DNA of 6,617 nucleotides from Acidobacteriaceae bacterium (GCA_030042915.1 JASHYS010000271.1:1-6617), one strand, 5' to 3'; positions 1 through 6,140 are shown, numbered from the stretch's first letter. Numbers and translations are program-made. Notes: generated by a model from the letters alone, not told the origin.

Positions 1-308
1 GAATGCCGTCCCCTGTCCTATGGGGCGAGGAGAAGGTTGTGCGCGAAAGACTTGGGGCCGGAGTTTCGGACCTGAAGATGACGCGACGCCACTACAATTT
101 TGACTACCCTTTTCCGCCAGTCGAAACTGTCGAGCTGTTCCGGCAATATTATGGGCCCACCAATCACGCTTTCGGCTCCCTGGATGAGCGCTCGTCCAAC
201 AAGCTCCGGGAGGAATTGGAAACATTGTGGTCAGCGCACAATCGGGCAGGGAGTGAACTTACCTTTGTTGCCGCTGAATATCTGGAAGTTATCGCAGTTC
301 GCGCCTGA
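1..308 (+). CDS. Class I SAM-dependent methyltransferase, C-terminal end (5' part outside window)
   Basis: The frame is open from the left edge and ends at TGA 306-308. It encodes about 101 residues, beginning around MPSPVLWGEE, which I read as the tail of a longer protein rather than a start. Segments TRRHYNFDYPFPP, FRQYYGPTN, LWSAHN and the terminal AAEYLEVIAVRA match the C-terminal region I know from UbiE/COQ5-like methyltransferases annotated simply as class I SAM methyltransferases. In those proteins the SAM-binding glycine motif lies in the N-terminal Rossmann half, so it would be upstream of this window and cannot be checked. The substrate is unknown. The protein should be cytosolic. 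The next feature downstream is convergent, so this is the end of its transcription unit. Family confidence is good; specific function is not assignable. Confidence 0.8.
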   Translation, partial: MPSPVLWGEEKVVRERLGAGVSDLKMTRRHYNFDYPFPPVETVELFRQYYGPTNHAFGSLDERSSNKLREELETLWSAHNRAGSELTFVAAEYLEVIAVRA

Positions 309-401
309 CTGCGGTCCACGCATCGCTCACGAACTGCTTCTGACCGAGTGACCGCCGCCCCGGAAGTTTGCCGGCGACCAAACACGCGCGATCCAATCGA
401 A

Positions 402-446
402 GGGTGCGTTCAAAACAAGAACCGCCGACTCAAGAGCAACGCACCC
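402..446. repeat. 9-bp inverted repeat between convergent genes
   Basis: GGGTGCGTT at 402-410 is perfectly matched by AACGCACCC at 438-446, with a 27-base loop. A further 12-bp perfect palindrome, CCCGGCGCCGGG, overlaps the right arm at 444-455. The pair lies in the 190-bp gap between the methyltransferase stop and the stop of the convergent GH105 remnant, a natural place for a bidirectional terminator. No T tract follows on either strand, so I do not call it an intrinsic terminator. The rest of the gap holds nothing I recognise. Confidence 0.4.
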
Positions 447-498
447 GGCGCCGGGGGGCCACATTCGTGCGCATCGAACCCTCGTACACCGCAGAGAA

Positions 499-888
499 TC
501 ACTTCGCGGCACGATAAATCTCGGAGCCTGCGAGCAAATAGGCGCCTACGCCGTACACATAACTTGTCGTCTCTGTGTAGGTTCCAGGCGCGGCGCCTAC
601 GGGCTGAATGCAGCCTAAGCGGCCATCAGCATAGACATGCGTCAACATTCCCATCCACGCCCGCTCGACCGCCGGCCAATAGGTGGTGCGGTCCAAGAAT
701 CCTTCGTTGACGCCGTAAGCGAACGCATAAGTGATGAAGGCGCTGCCGGAGATTTCAGGCAAAGGATAGGCGTCGGCGTCAAGGAGACCAGGACGCCAAA
801 GGCCGTCTTTTCCCTGAACGGAGATCATCTCGGCCGCCATCTCTTTAAGCAAGGCGACAAACTTAGGCCGCGCGAGAGAATCCGAATT
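499..888 (-). pseudogene. GH105/GH88 unsaturated glycuronyl hydrolase, C-terminal fragment
   Basis: The frame is open from an in-frame stop at 889-891 to the TGA at 499-501, giving 129 codons. From the segment ARPKFVALLKEMAAEM onward it follows the C-terminal third of GH105 (YteR-like) hydrolases: DGLWRPGLLDADAYPLPE, then SGSAFITYAFAYGVN, GFLDRTTYWP, DGRLGCIQPVGAAPG and the final YGVGAYLLAGSEIYRAAK. These enzymes hydrate and cleave the unsaturated uronic acid left by polysaccharide lyases. Family members are about 350-400 residues in an (alpha/alpha)6 barrel, and their catalytic aspartates lie in the N-terminal half, which is missing here. No ATG start exists near the truncation; the longest start is a TTG at 852 inside the conserved region. 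The natural C-terminus is intact, so a 5' deletion or rearrangement near 890 explains the fragment. It is very unlikely to be an active enzyme. Confidence 0.85.
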
Positions 889-1017
889 CTAATCAAGGCA
901 ATCGTCAGGTAATGGTCCGAGGTGGGAAAGTGGTCATACCCGGTCGCCAGATCTGGTTCGATCGCCCTCTCGGCAGCCTCCAAGGGGGCGACGACTCGGA
1001 ACTTCTCACGAGCTTCT

Positions 1018-1170
1018 TAACAGTGCGATCGATTTCCGTGTTTTGTGTGACGGCGATTACGCGCCGTCCTGGCCGGGTAAGTACGAATGCCATGCCGTGG
1101 ATCTGGCATACATACGTGCGTCTCCGAGCAATTCCCAACTTGTGTGCACACCACTACGATGTCTTTTCGC
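1018..1170 (-). pseudogene. SgcJ/EcaC-type (SnoaL/DUF4440-like) gene remnant, frameshifted
   Basis: This was found by comparison with the healthy copy at the right edge of the window. One minus frame carries DIVVVCTQVG (about 1140-1165), a second carries ELLGDAR (about 1114-1134), and a third carries MAFVLTRPGRRVIAVTQNTEIDRTVK (about 1020-1100, joined). The right-edge gene reads ELLADAR, then VTFVLTREDGKWLIASVQNT and EINRTVK-stop in a single frame. Between GAATTG and the ...CTCACC/CTTACC point the remnant is 4 bases shorter, giving a frameshift. A further 3-base in-frame loss follows, and the TGA stop is replaced so that reading runs on. The N-terminal half is not recognisable upstream of about 1170. 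SgcJ/EcaC-type proteins are small SnoaL-fold proteins of uncertain activity. The remnant lies just downstream of the permease stop. Confidence 0.75.
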
Positions 1171-1259
1171 GAGAGCGCGTTTGCAGATCGAGTGATGCGG
1201 AAGCCCGTAACGCATATCTTGCAAGATCGATTGCATTCGTATCCGTTTCCGCCTTAGCG

Positions 1260-3821
1260 CTATTCCATACGCAGTGCTCGCATCGGTTCAATCGATGCGG
1301 CCTTGCGAGCTGGAACAAACCCGGCCGCCGTGGCGCACAGACCGAGGACAAGGACGGCGCCGGCGATTGCGAACGGGTCGTAACTGACTACGCCATAGAG
1401 CAAGTTGCCTAAAAGACGGTTTATATACAGCGCGCCTGGAACGCCGATGGCCAGACCGATTGCGATCTGCCCCATCGCTCCGCGCAGAATGTTGGTTGTT
1501 ACACTGGCTCGGGTTGCCCCCAAAGCCATCCGAATGCCGATCTCGCCCGTGCGCAAGGTCACAATATACGACATCACGCCATAGAGTCCCACCGATGCGA
1601 GTGTCAGGGCCAGCACCGCAAAGAGGGTAGACAGGTTTGCAACGATTCGTTCATTGAGGAAGTTCGCGTCGGCATACTCATCCAGAGTCTGAAGCTGCGT
1701 CACTGTGAGATTCGGATCGACGCCGGCCATCGTCCGTCGGATCAGTTCGCCCACGTTCTGCGGTGTAGCATCGAAATCGAGCACAACGGTGTCGGCATAC
1801 ATATTCTGCTCTTCGGCGGAAACGTATACCGGATCCTTGAACGAGGCAATACGCTGCGGCAGAGGGCGTAAGAAAGTCGGCAGCACCGACTGGCGCAAGC
1901 CCGTCGTCTTGTAATCCGCGAAAACACCGACGACCTCAATCGCCTCCGCCGTTTGCTGCTCGTATATGCCAAAGCGCTTACCGATTGGGTTTTGATTCGG
2001 GAAAAAGAACTTGGCAAATGTCTCGTTCACCAGGGCCACCGACGGTGCCGCTTGCGTATCCGCCGTTGAGAACTTGCGCCCCATCACGACGGGCACGCCA
2101 ACGGAATCCAGATATCCCTCGTTGACGCGGTCCCAAAACGCAACACAGTTGCAATTGGGACCAGGCACGGGCTGTCCGGGTCGAGAAACGTACGCTCCAT
2201 ACCCCCCGCCGCCAAGCGGGCTGGCCAGATCGATGCCTACGTTGGCCACGCCGGGCTGGCCTGAAAAACGGTCTTCGATCTCCCGATAGAGACCGGGAAG
2301 ACGATCGGAGGTGTAGCCGGCTCCCTGCGTATCCGTGAAAAACACGTAGCGATTGTGAGTTGTCACGCCGAAATCCTGATGTTCGAGGTTTCTCAGCGTT
2401 TTGGTCATGAGGATCGCCCCCACGATGAGAACCACGGACAGTGCCACCTGGGTAACCACAAGCGCTTTTTGCGCCACTGTCGAGCGGCCGCGCATCGAAC
2501 GCGCGCCGGAACGAAGGACCTCCGCAGGATGTGCGTGAGATGCCAGCCAGGCAGGCGCAACACCGAAAAACACGCCAGTCGCCAGGGAAGCAAGGAATGC
2601 ATAGATCAGTACAGGCGGAGATGGATTTGCTGAAACCGTCAAGTTGGGGAAGTTGGGAAACACAAAAGCAAGAATCGCGTTGGCGGTGGCAGACGCCACC
2701 GCCAACCCCACTAATCCGCCCATCCAGCTCAACAGCAGGCTCTCGATGAAGATCTCCCGAACGATGCGGCCACGGCTCGATCCAAGGGCCATTCGCGAAG
2801 CAATCTCTGTTCGCCTCGCGGTCGCGCGCGCCAACCACAGGTTGGCGACATTGGCGCACGCAATCAGCAGGATAAAACCAGACAGGATCATCAGCATCGT
2901 CAGGCTTGAACTCGCGCCTGGAGCTCCCGCTCCGCCTTGCTGCATCTGCTGAATGCCGCCTGCGGCGGAAGTGATGACGACGTGCTGTTTCGAAATCAGC
3001 TGGGCTCCTCCGTTTGCGGTGTAGGCAGGGCGCGTCTCCAGCCACTGCCGCAGAACGATGGAAAGCTTGGATTGCAACGAACCGATTTGGGATCCGGGAT
3101 GCAGGCGGCCTATTGCATAAAGCCAGTTCTCGTCGGCAACGTGCAATTGCGTGTTTGCGCCTTGCAGGTAGGGTTCGGTGCCCAGCGGAACCCAGAAGTC
3201 GGGCGGAGCTGTCGAAACACGATCGCCATAAAAACCGGGGGGAGCTATACCCACCACGCTATATGGCTTTGATTCGATATAGATCGTCGATCCGACCAGC
3301 GATGGATCGGAGGCGAATTCGCTGTGCCATGCGAGATTGCTGATAACAACCACAGGATCTGCGGAAACCGCATCGTCGCGCCCGATCAGCAGGCGCCCTG
3401 CCCGGGCTTGAATTCCAAGCATGACAAAGAAGTTCCCCGAAACGAACTGCCCTTGCAGTTGCCTTGCCTGCATCCCGGCCCGGCGCACAGTCAACGAATT
3501 CGGGAAGGTTTGCACCGCAGCCAACTGTTCGAATTCTGACCCCGAGTCTCGCAGGCGCAGGTATAGATCGTAAGAAAATGCGTCGAAATCGCCATTGTCA
3601 TTCGGGAATCCGGCACAGTTGCCGCAATTGACAGTGTCGCCGATACGGTAGAGCTGGCCCGGATCCTTCACCGGCAACCGGCGAAGGACGATCCCCTGGA
3701 ATAAGGTGAAGATCGCGGTGTTGGTGCCGATGCCGAGCGCCAGTGTAACGACCACGGTGATCGTGAATCCTTGCGACTTACGCAGCCGCCGAAGCGCGTA
3801 ACGAATATCCCGGGGCAACAT
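1260..3821 (-). CDS. ADOP-type ABC transporter permease (duplicated MacB/FtsX architecture)
   Basis: The protein has 853 residues from the ATG at 3821-3819. I chose this ATG over the TTG 21 bases upstream because GGAGG lies 7 bases before it and because MLPRDIRYALRRLRKSQGFT is the usual ADOP start. The order is: TM1 about 19-41, first MacB periplasmic domain to about 300, three TMs (about 307-331, 361-387, 403-427), TM5 about 453-473, second periplasmic domain to about 725, then three TMs (about 729-755, 782-803, 815-838). Each FtsX half has the hallmark loop: EIASRMALGSSRGRI at 339-353 and EIGIRMALGATRASV at 760-774. The length fits the family, about twice a single MacB permease core. There is no nucleotide-binding domain in the protein and no ATPase gene in the window, hence 'orphan'. 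ADOPs are inner-membrane proteins of unproven substrate. Cysteine pairs occur in both periplasmic domains (CGNC at 66-69, CNC at 557-559). The gene appears intact. Confidence 0.95.
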   Translation of the reverse strand: MLPRDIRYALRRLRKSQGFTITVVVTLALGIGTNTAIFTLFQGIVLRRLPVKDPGQLYRIGDTVNCGNCAGFPNDNGDFDAFSYDLYLRLRDSGSEFEQLAAVQTFPNSLTVRRAGMQARQLQGQFVSGNFFVMLGIQARAGRLLIGRDDAVSADPVVVISNLAWHSEFASDPSLVGSTIYIESKPYSVVGIAPPGFYGDRVSTAPPDFWVPLGTEPYLQGANTQLHVADENWLYAIGRLHPGSQIGSLQSKLSIVLRQWLETRPAYTANGGAQLISKQHVVITSAAGGIQQMQQGGAGAPGASSSLTMLMILSGFILLIACANVANLWLARATARRTEIASRMALGSSRGRIVREIFIESLLLSWMGGLVGLAVASATANAILAFVFPNFPNLTVSANPSPPVLIYAFLASLATGVFFGVAPAWLASHAHPAEVLRSGARSMRGRSTVAQKALVVTQVALSVVLIVGAILMTKTLRNLEHQDFGVTTHNRYVFFTDTQGAGYTSDRLPGLYREIEDRFSGQPGVANVGIDLASPLGGGGYGAYVSRPGQPVPGPNCNCVAFWDRVNEGYLDSVGVPVVMGRKFSTADTQAAPSVALVNETFAKFFFPNQNPIGKRFGIYEQQTAEAIEVVGVFADYKTTGLRQSVLPTFLRPLPQRIASFKDPVYVSAEEQNMYADTVVLDFDATPQNVGELIRRTMAGVDPNLTVTQLQTLDEYADANFLNERIVANLSTLFAVLALTLASVGLYGVMSYIVTLRTGEIGIRMALGATRASVTTNILRGAMGQIAIGLAIGVPGALYINRLLGNLLYGVVSYDPFAIAGAVLVLGLCATAAGFVPARKAASIEPMRALRME

Positions 3822-3828
3822 ACTCAAG

Positions 3829-3833
3829 CCTCC
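3829..3833 (-). promoter_or_regulatory. Ribosome binding site that sets the ADOP start
   Basis: On the minus strand GGAGG stands 7 bases upstream of the ATG at 3821-3819, an ideal Shine-Dalgarno and spacing. The alternative TTG start at 3842 lies upstream of this site and would place GGAGG inside the gene. Confidence 0.8.
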
Positions 3834-4103
3834 GCTTTCCAACCATCGATCCGCGGAACGGTCTCGTTCAGTTCTCCTGGCTGGTTCCGATCGCGATCAT
3901 TACCTGTTAGGTGCTTACGCTTTCACTTGCACTTTTGTTTCCAAACCCCACTACACGAGAAGGTTGATAACCGATGGAAGTGACCGGCCATCACGCGTTT
4001 GCAACTCAGTGGGTGTCCGATTTCGTGGAAAACTGTTCGGAAGTGGACGTGTCGCTGATCCGTTAGGGCTTCTCGCCGTTGTGATGGCGCAAACAACTCC
4101 ATG
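3834..4103. other. Upstream region of the permease, no gene recognised
   Basis: This 270-bp stretch should hold the permease promoter. I see no clear -35/-10 pair. A purine-rich segment on the minus strand (about 3915-3945) is the least coding-like part. ADOP genes often follow a PadR-family regulator gene, so I looked for PadR-like sequence in the minus frames and found none. A 30-codon plus-strand frame beginning ATG at 3974 has no recognisable family. Confidence 0.4.
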
Positions 4104-4303
4104 GCATAGGCCGGCTCACCGGTCGCAGCAGCACATAGAAAATCGCCGTCAGCGACAAGTCGCACAGGATCTCAAGCAGTTAGGAAGCAAACCCGGCACG
4201 GCAGGCCCACCGACGCTGCCACTCTGAGGACGGTCTCCGCAACATCGTGTCCCGCCAGCAGCTTGCCGGGCACATGGGACTCGCCGAATCCACCGGCAAC
4301 CAT
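4104..4303 (-). pseudogene. DUF4386-family membrane protein remnant (frameshift plus in-frame stop)
   Basis: Two minus frames together spell a DUF4386 core. The first, from about 4303 to 4205, reads VAGGFGESHVPGKL, then AGHDVAETVLRVAASVGL. Reading then shifts by one base and continues RAGFAS, a TAA stop, then LLEILCDLSLTAIFYVLLRP and VSR to about 4108. From memory, DUF4386 proteins have the order: first helix ending in a glycine/phenylalanine/glutamate turn, a GDAAATA-NI segment, a LFR-GF segment, then a helix ending YVLL(R/K)PV(S/N)R. That order and spacing match. DUF4386 proteins are small multi-helix membrane proteins of unknown function, about 230 residues. Both the N-terminus and the helices after the RPVSR motif are lost. 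It lies upstream of the permease in the same orientation, with nothing suggesting it is expressed. Confidence 0.65.
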
Positions 4304-4401
4304 CGAGAAGCGCAGTCTCTATTCATGCGCTAAGCATCACGCCATCGATGGAGGCCAAGATCGCGGATCGCGTTTGAACAGTTGGTGAGTTTATTGCCAG
4401 C

Positions 4402-4440
4402 TAAAAGTAAAAGGCCCACCGCTTGGGGCGATGGGGCCTT
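4402..4440 (-). terminator. Intrinsic terminator of the Flp pilin gene
   Basis: On the minus strand AAGGCCC and GGGCCTT form a 7-bp outer stem (4434-4440 with 4411-4417), with a CGC/GCG inner stem, followed at once by TTACTTTT. It lies about 44 bases after the pilin stop. The hairpin resembles those at 4894-4946 and 5521-5577, with a shared core pattern GGCCC..TC.CCC.AA. Confidence 0.8.
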
Positions 4441-4483
4441 CGTCGTGCAGCGGCAATAAAATCCCTCGATCCCGTTCTCGGAG

Positions 4484-4669
4484 TTACGCGAGTGAACTGC
4501 TGATGTTCGAAAACACCGCGTTGATCGCGGTGGCTACATCATTGATGCCGGTAATGCAGACGAGCGCGATCAAGGCAACCAGCAACGCATACTCCACCAA
4601 GTCCTGACCTTCCTCGCCCTTCTTCAGGCCCTGGAACTTCACAAACAGCTTCAGAAGTGTGATGCTCAT
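4484..4669 (-). CDS. flp: Flp/Fap-type (type IVb) pilin
   Basis: This 61-residue prepilin is the structural subunit of a Flp/Tad pilus. A short basic leader (residues 1-21, with lysines at 7, 11, 16 and 17) ends in EEG. The type IVb processing site follows: cleavage after Gly21 would give a mature protein starting QDLVEYALL, with the invariant Glu26-Tyr27 pair at positions +5 and +6. A single hydrophobic helix runs about 28-41, and the tail ends AVFSNISSSLA. The length is typical for the family. The ATG is preceded by AGGAG at 4677-4681 with 7-base spacing, and a terminator follows, so the gene looks like an intact monocistron. A TadV/FppA-type prepilin peptidase and Tad/Cpa assembly proteins would be needed; none are in the window. 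A decayed paralogue lies in the opposite orientation at 5341-5513. Confidence 0.93.
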   Translation of the reverse strand: MSITLLKLFVKFQGLKKGEEGQDLVEYALLVALIALVCITGINDVATAINAVFSNISSSLA

Positions 4670-4893
4670 TATTCATCTCCTAGCGGAGGTAATCTACGAA
4701 CACATCTAGAGTAACGTTGATACGGCAGTACGCCAGAACGCAGAAGAGTGACGGAGCGCTGATACTTTTGTGGTAGGTCACTCTCGAACGGCATCCGTCT
4801 ATTCATCTCCGCTCAAGACCCTACGACCCCGCGCGACTAGCTGTATGGCGCGGTAGGATCGGAGTGGCTGGCTGACGGCTCAATATGATCGCG
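4670..4893. other. Upstream region of the pilin, with an 11-base repeat of the RBS segment
   Basis: No recognisable gene lies here. On the minus strand GGAGATGAATA occurs at 4670-4680, spanning the end of the pilin ribosome binding site and the bases just before the ATG. It occurs again at 4800-4810. From an ATG at 4794 a 41-codon frame runs to a TAA whose last A is the first base of the pilin ATG (TAATG). I see no convincing promoter boxes. Confidence 0.35.
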
Positions 4894-4946
4894 CTAAAGA
4901 ACGGCCCGCCTTTGGGTGACGGGCCGAAGAGTACGGACCTGGGGAT
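4894..4946 (-). repeat. Pilin-type 3' tail with terminator-like hairpin (inverted partner of 5521-5577)
   Basis: On the minus strand CGGCCCG and CGGGCCG form a 7-bp stem around TCACCCAAAGG, followed by TTCTTTAG, which looks like an intrinsic terminator. The 14-mer GTCACCCAAAGGCG (4907-4920, minus) is identical to 5551-5564 on the plus strand. Similarity extends outward through CCCAGGTC on one side and GCCGTT..TTTAG on the other. No pilin coding sequence is recognisable upstream of this tail, so I read it as the leftover end of a further pilin cassette. Confidence 0.65.
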
Positions 4947-5237
4947 GCGTTCACTCCATCCGGGGCAAGGATAATGGGCTGTGGCAGCCATCACGGAGGC
5001 TGGATGATAGGGCGGCAATTGATGGAGGCTAAGTCGATTCCGGATGTTCTGCAATGTTCGCCAACCGCTTTATGCGTATAAGCATCTGCGGATCACAGAC
5101 GTGATTCTGCTCCGGGAGCGCCAGATCGGGCTCGTCAACGCTCATGGCGACGCTTGTATGATACTCATTGCAGATGGAAACAATCCCGCAAAAAAGCGCA
5201 CCCGAACCCATCCTCGGGTTCCAGGTTCTTTTCTCCT
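4947..5237. other. Region with no recognisable gene
   Basis: Short open frames exist on both strands, the best about 60-87 codons, but they overlap each other and none shows a family signature. A small hairpin (GAACCC with GGGTTC, about 5204-5221) is followed on the plus strand by a T-rich run (TTCTTTTCTCC). It could be a weak terminator, but no gene ends just before it. Confidence 0.35.
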
Positions 5238-5251
5238 ATCCAGGCCTGGAT
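5238..5251. repeat. 14-bp perfect palindrome
   Basis: ATCCAGGCCTGGAT is perfectly self-complementary with no spacer. It lies in sequence without a recognisable gene, about 65 bases upstream of the CRP-like site. It could be a dimeric regulator operator or chance. Confidence 0.5.
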
Positions 5252-5302
5252 TTCAGAGGAGTGCACGTGAGAGGACTGTAGCAGGTAGGAAGGCTGCTGG
5301 CG

Positions 5303-5318
5303 TGTGATCTAAATCACC
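5303..5318. promoter_or_regulatory. CRP/FNR-family-like operator palindrome
   Basis: TGTGATCTAAATCACC contains GTGAT-N4-ATCAC and matches the classical TGTGA-N6-TCACA dimer consensus except at the last base. The decayed pilin begins about 40 bases downstream on the plus strand, so the site may have belonged to that gene's promoter. No intact gene lies immediately on either side. Assignment rests on the motif alone. Confidence 0.4.
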
Positions 5319-5340
5319 CGCCCTCTAGAGGCCGAGCGCG

Positions 5341-5513
5341 AGTCTATTCGACTTTGCCGGGATCGCCGACGCAGAGGGCCATCAGGCTCTGCCACCCGGT
5401 CCTCGACAGATCAAAAGCGGCTCGGAACTCGTTCAGGTGCTTTCCAAGGACATCGAGGGTGTTGTCTCGGCGGTTACACCGTCTTCTCGAACATCAGCGC
5501 TTCGCTGGCGTAA
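5341..5513 (+). pseudogene. Decayed Flp pilin, opposite orientation to the intact copy
   Basis: The 3' end is clear: 5481-5513 reads VFSNISASLA-stop against VFSNISSSLA-stop in the intact pilin, with 27 of 33 bases identical. Just upstream, in a frame offset by a one-base loss, 5449-5478 reads DIEGVVSAVT against GINDVATAIN. Further upstream, ADAEGHQAL and LFDF sit where the intact protein has KGEEGQDLV and LFVKF, but this part is weak and the EY pair and hydrophobic helix are gone. No start codon or ribosome binding site is evident. The tail is followed by the hairpin at 5521-5577, as expected for a pilin cassette. It cannot encode a working pilin. Confidence 0.62.
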
Positions 5514-5520
5514 GTTCCTG

Positions 5521-5577
5521 GTTCCCAGGTCGGTATTGGTTTAGCGGCCGGTCACCCAAAGGCGAGCCGTTGCTTTA
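5521..5577 (+). repeat. Pilin-type 3' tail hairpin following the decayed pilin
   Basis: This tail starts 8 bases after the decayed pilin's TAA. It shares with the minus-strand 4894-4946 tail the blocks CCCAGGTC, GTCACCCAAAGGCG (14 identical bases) and GCCGTT..TTTAG. The stem here is reduced to CGGC with GCCG plus imperfect pairs, so terminator activity is doubtful. Confidence 0.6.
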
Positions 5578-5858
5578 GATCGGTTACTGTGGTCCGCCAA
5601 CCACTCCGGTCCAACCGCGCCGCAAAGCTGGCTGCGCGAGACTTCCAATCCGATCAATTCCCGTTCGGCGCTTTTCAGTTTCACGGCAACTGCTTTCAGA
5701 TTAGTTTCGGCTTCTAAGCGTTGAGCATTTGTTACGGAAGAGGAGAAACGCAGCCATTTGAGGCGAATTTCCTCCTGTCTAAGCAGCGAAATGTAACGCT
5801 GAGAGAAGCGTTTCGAGCAGATGTGTCAGCCATTCCCCCTCGACCCCCGGCGGGTTGT
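5541..5858 (-). pseudogene. Unrecognised coiled-coil-like protein fragment, probably frameshifted
   Basis: A minus frame is open for 94 codons from 5825 to the TAA at 5541-5543, with no ATG. It reads like real protein rich in Glu, Lys and Leu: RYISLLRQEEIRLKWLRF, then NAQRLEAETNLKAVAVKLKS and AERELIGLE, a probable helical coiled coil, then a less convincing tail. Immediately upstream another frame (about 5858-5805) gives PPGVEGEWLTHLLETLLS, which would join smoothly to SQRYISLL by one indel. Its C-terminal codons run through the pilin-type hairpin at 5545-5570, so the true end was probably replaced by rearrangement. I do not recognise the family. It may be a remnant or chance. Confidence 0.33.
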
Positions 5859-6109
5859 GATTGCGGCGGCTAGATGTCGTCTGGAACCAAACTGCATCGG
5901 CTCTGGATCAGCGGAGAGGTGTACGAGCCTCTGCGTCAGCCGTCGTTGGCACCCACCGCAGCGTAACAGCCAACTCAGTTGTTGATCGGTGCAAGACATG
6001 CTCTTTCGTTGTGGCAAGCTGGAAACAACATCCACTGCCTTGTTCGGGTGACTGCGAGTGACCGCCTGATCCTTCGAGATCGCCGGTTAGATGGCAGCGC
6101 CCTAACAAC

Positions 6110-6140
6110 TCCAGGTCCGCCACTTGATGTCGGACCTGGA
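6110..6140. repeat. 10-bp perfect inverted repeat (stem-loop)
   Basis: TCCAGGTCCG at 6110-6119 pairs perfectly with CGGACCTGGA at 6131-6140 around an 11-base loop. No T tract follows, and no gene abuts it. Confidence 0.6.

Noticed and set aside
348..912. Plus-strand frames across the GH105 fragment
   Set aside because: They are shadows of the minus-strand GH105 sequence, which has unmistakable family motifs.
825..1016. Minus frame containing EAAERAIEPDLATGYDHF and SDHYLTIALI, briefly considered as a nuclease-like tail fused to the GH105 fragment
   Set aside because: Careful codon placement shows it is in a different frame from the GH105 fragment, whose own frame has a stop at 889-891. It has no ATG start and no clear family.
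1978..3045. 355-codon minus frame inside the permease gene
   Set aside because: It lies wholly within the permease in another frame, is Arg/Ser/Cys-rich and has no domain. It is typical shadow coding in GC-rich DNA.
3923..4227. Possible PadR regulator upstream of the permease, or the 80- and 87-codon frames there as genes
   Set aside because: None of the translations shows a PadR winged-helix pattern, and part of the interval is better explained by the DUF4386 remnant.
4821..5054. 77-codon minus frame containing the phrase GPSPKGGPFF, and a similar GRSPKGEPLL at the end of a plus frame near 5578
   Set aside because: The shared phrase comes from the repeated non-coding terminator hairpin read in equivalent frames, not from related proteins.
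5029..5307. Overlapping frames of 60 codons (minus) and 87 codons (plus)
   Set aside because: They are antisense to each other, with no ribosome binding site, family signature or conserved context.
5347..5470. Minus-strand frame reading like a protein C-terminus (LGKHLNEFRAAFD, then ALCVGDPGKVE-stop)
   Set aside because: It is the exact codon-phase complement of the plus-strand frame that aligns with the Flp pilin (DIEGVVSAVT and the VFSNISASLA end), so I treat it as a mirror image.
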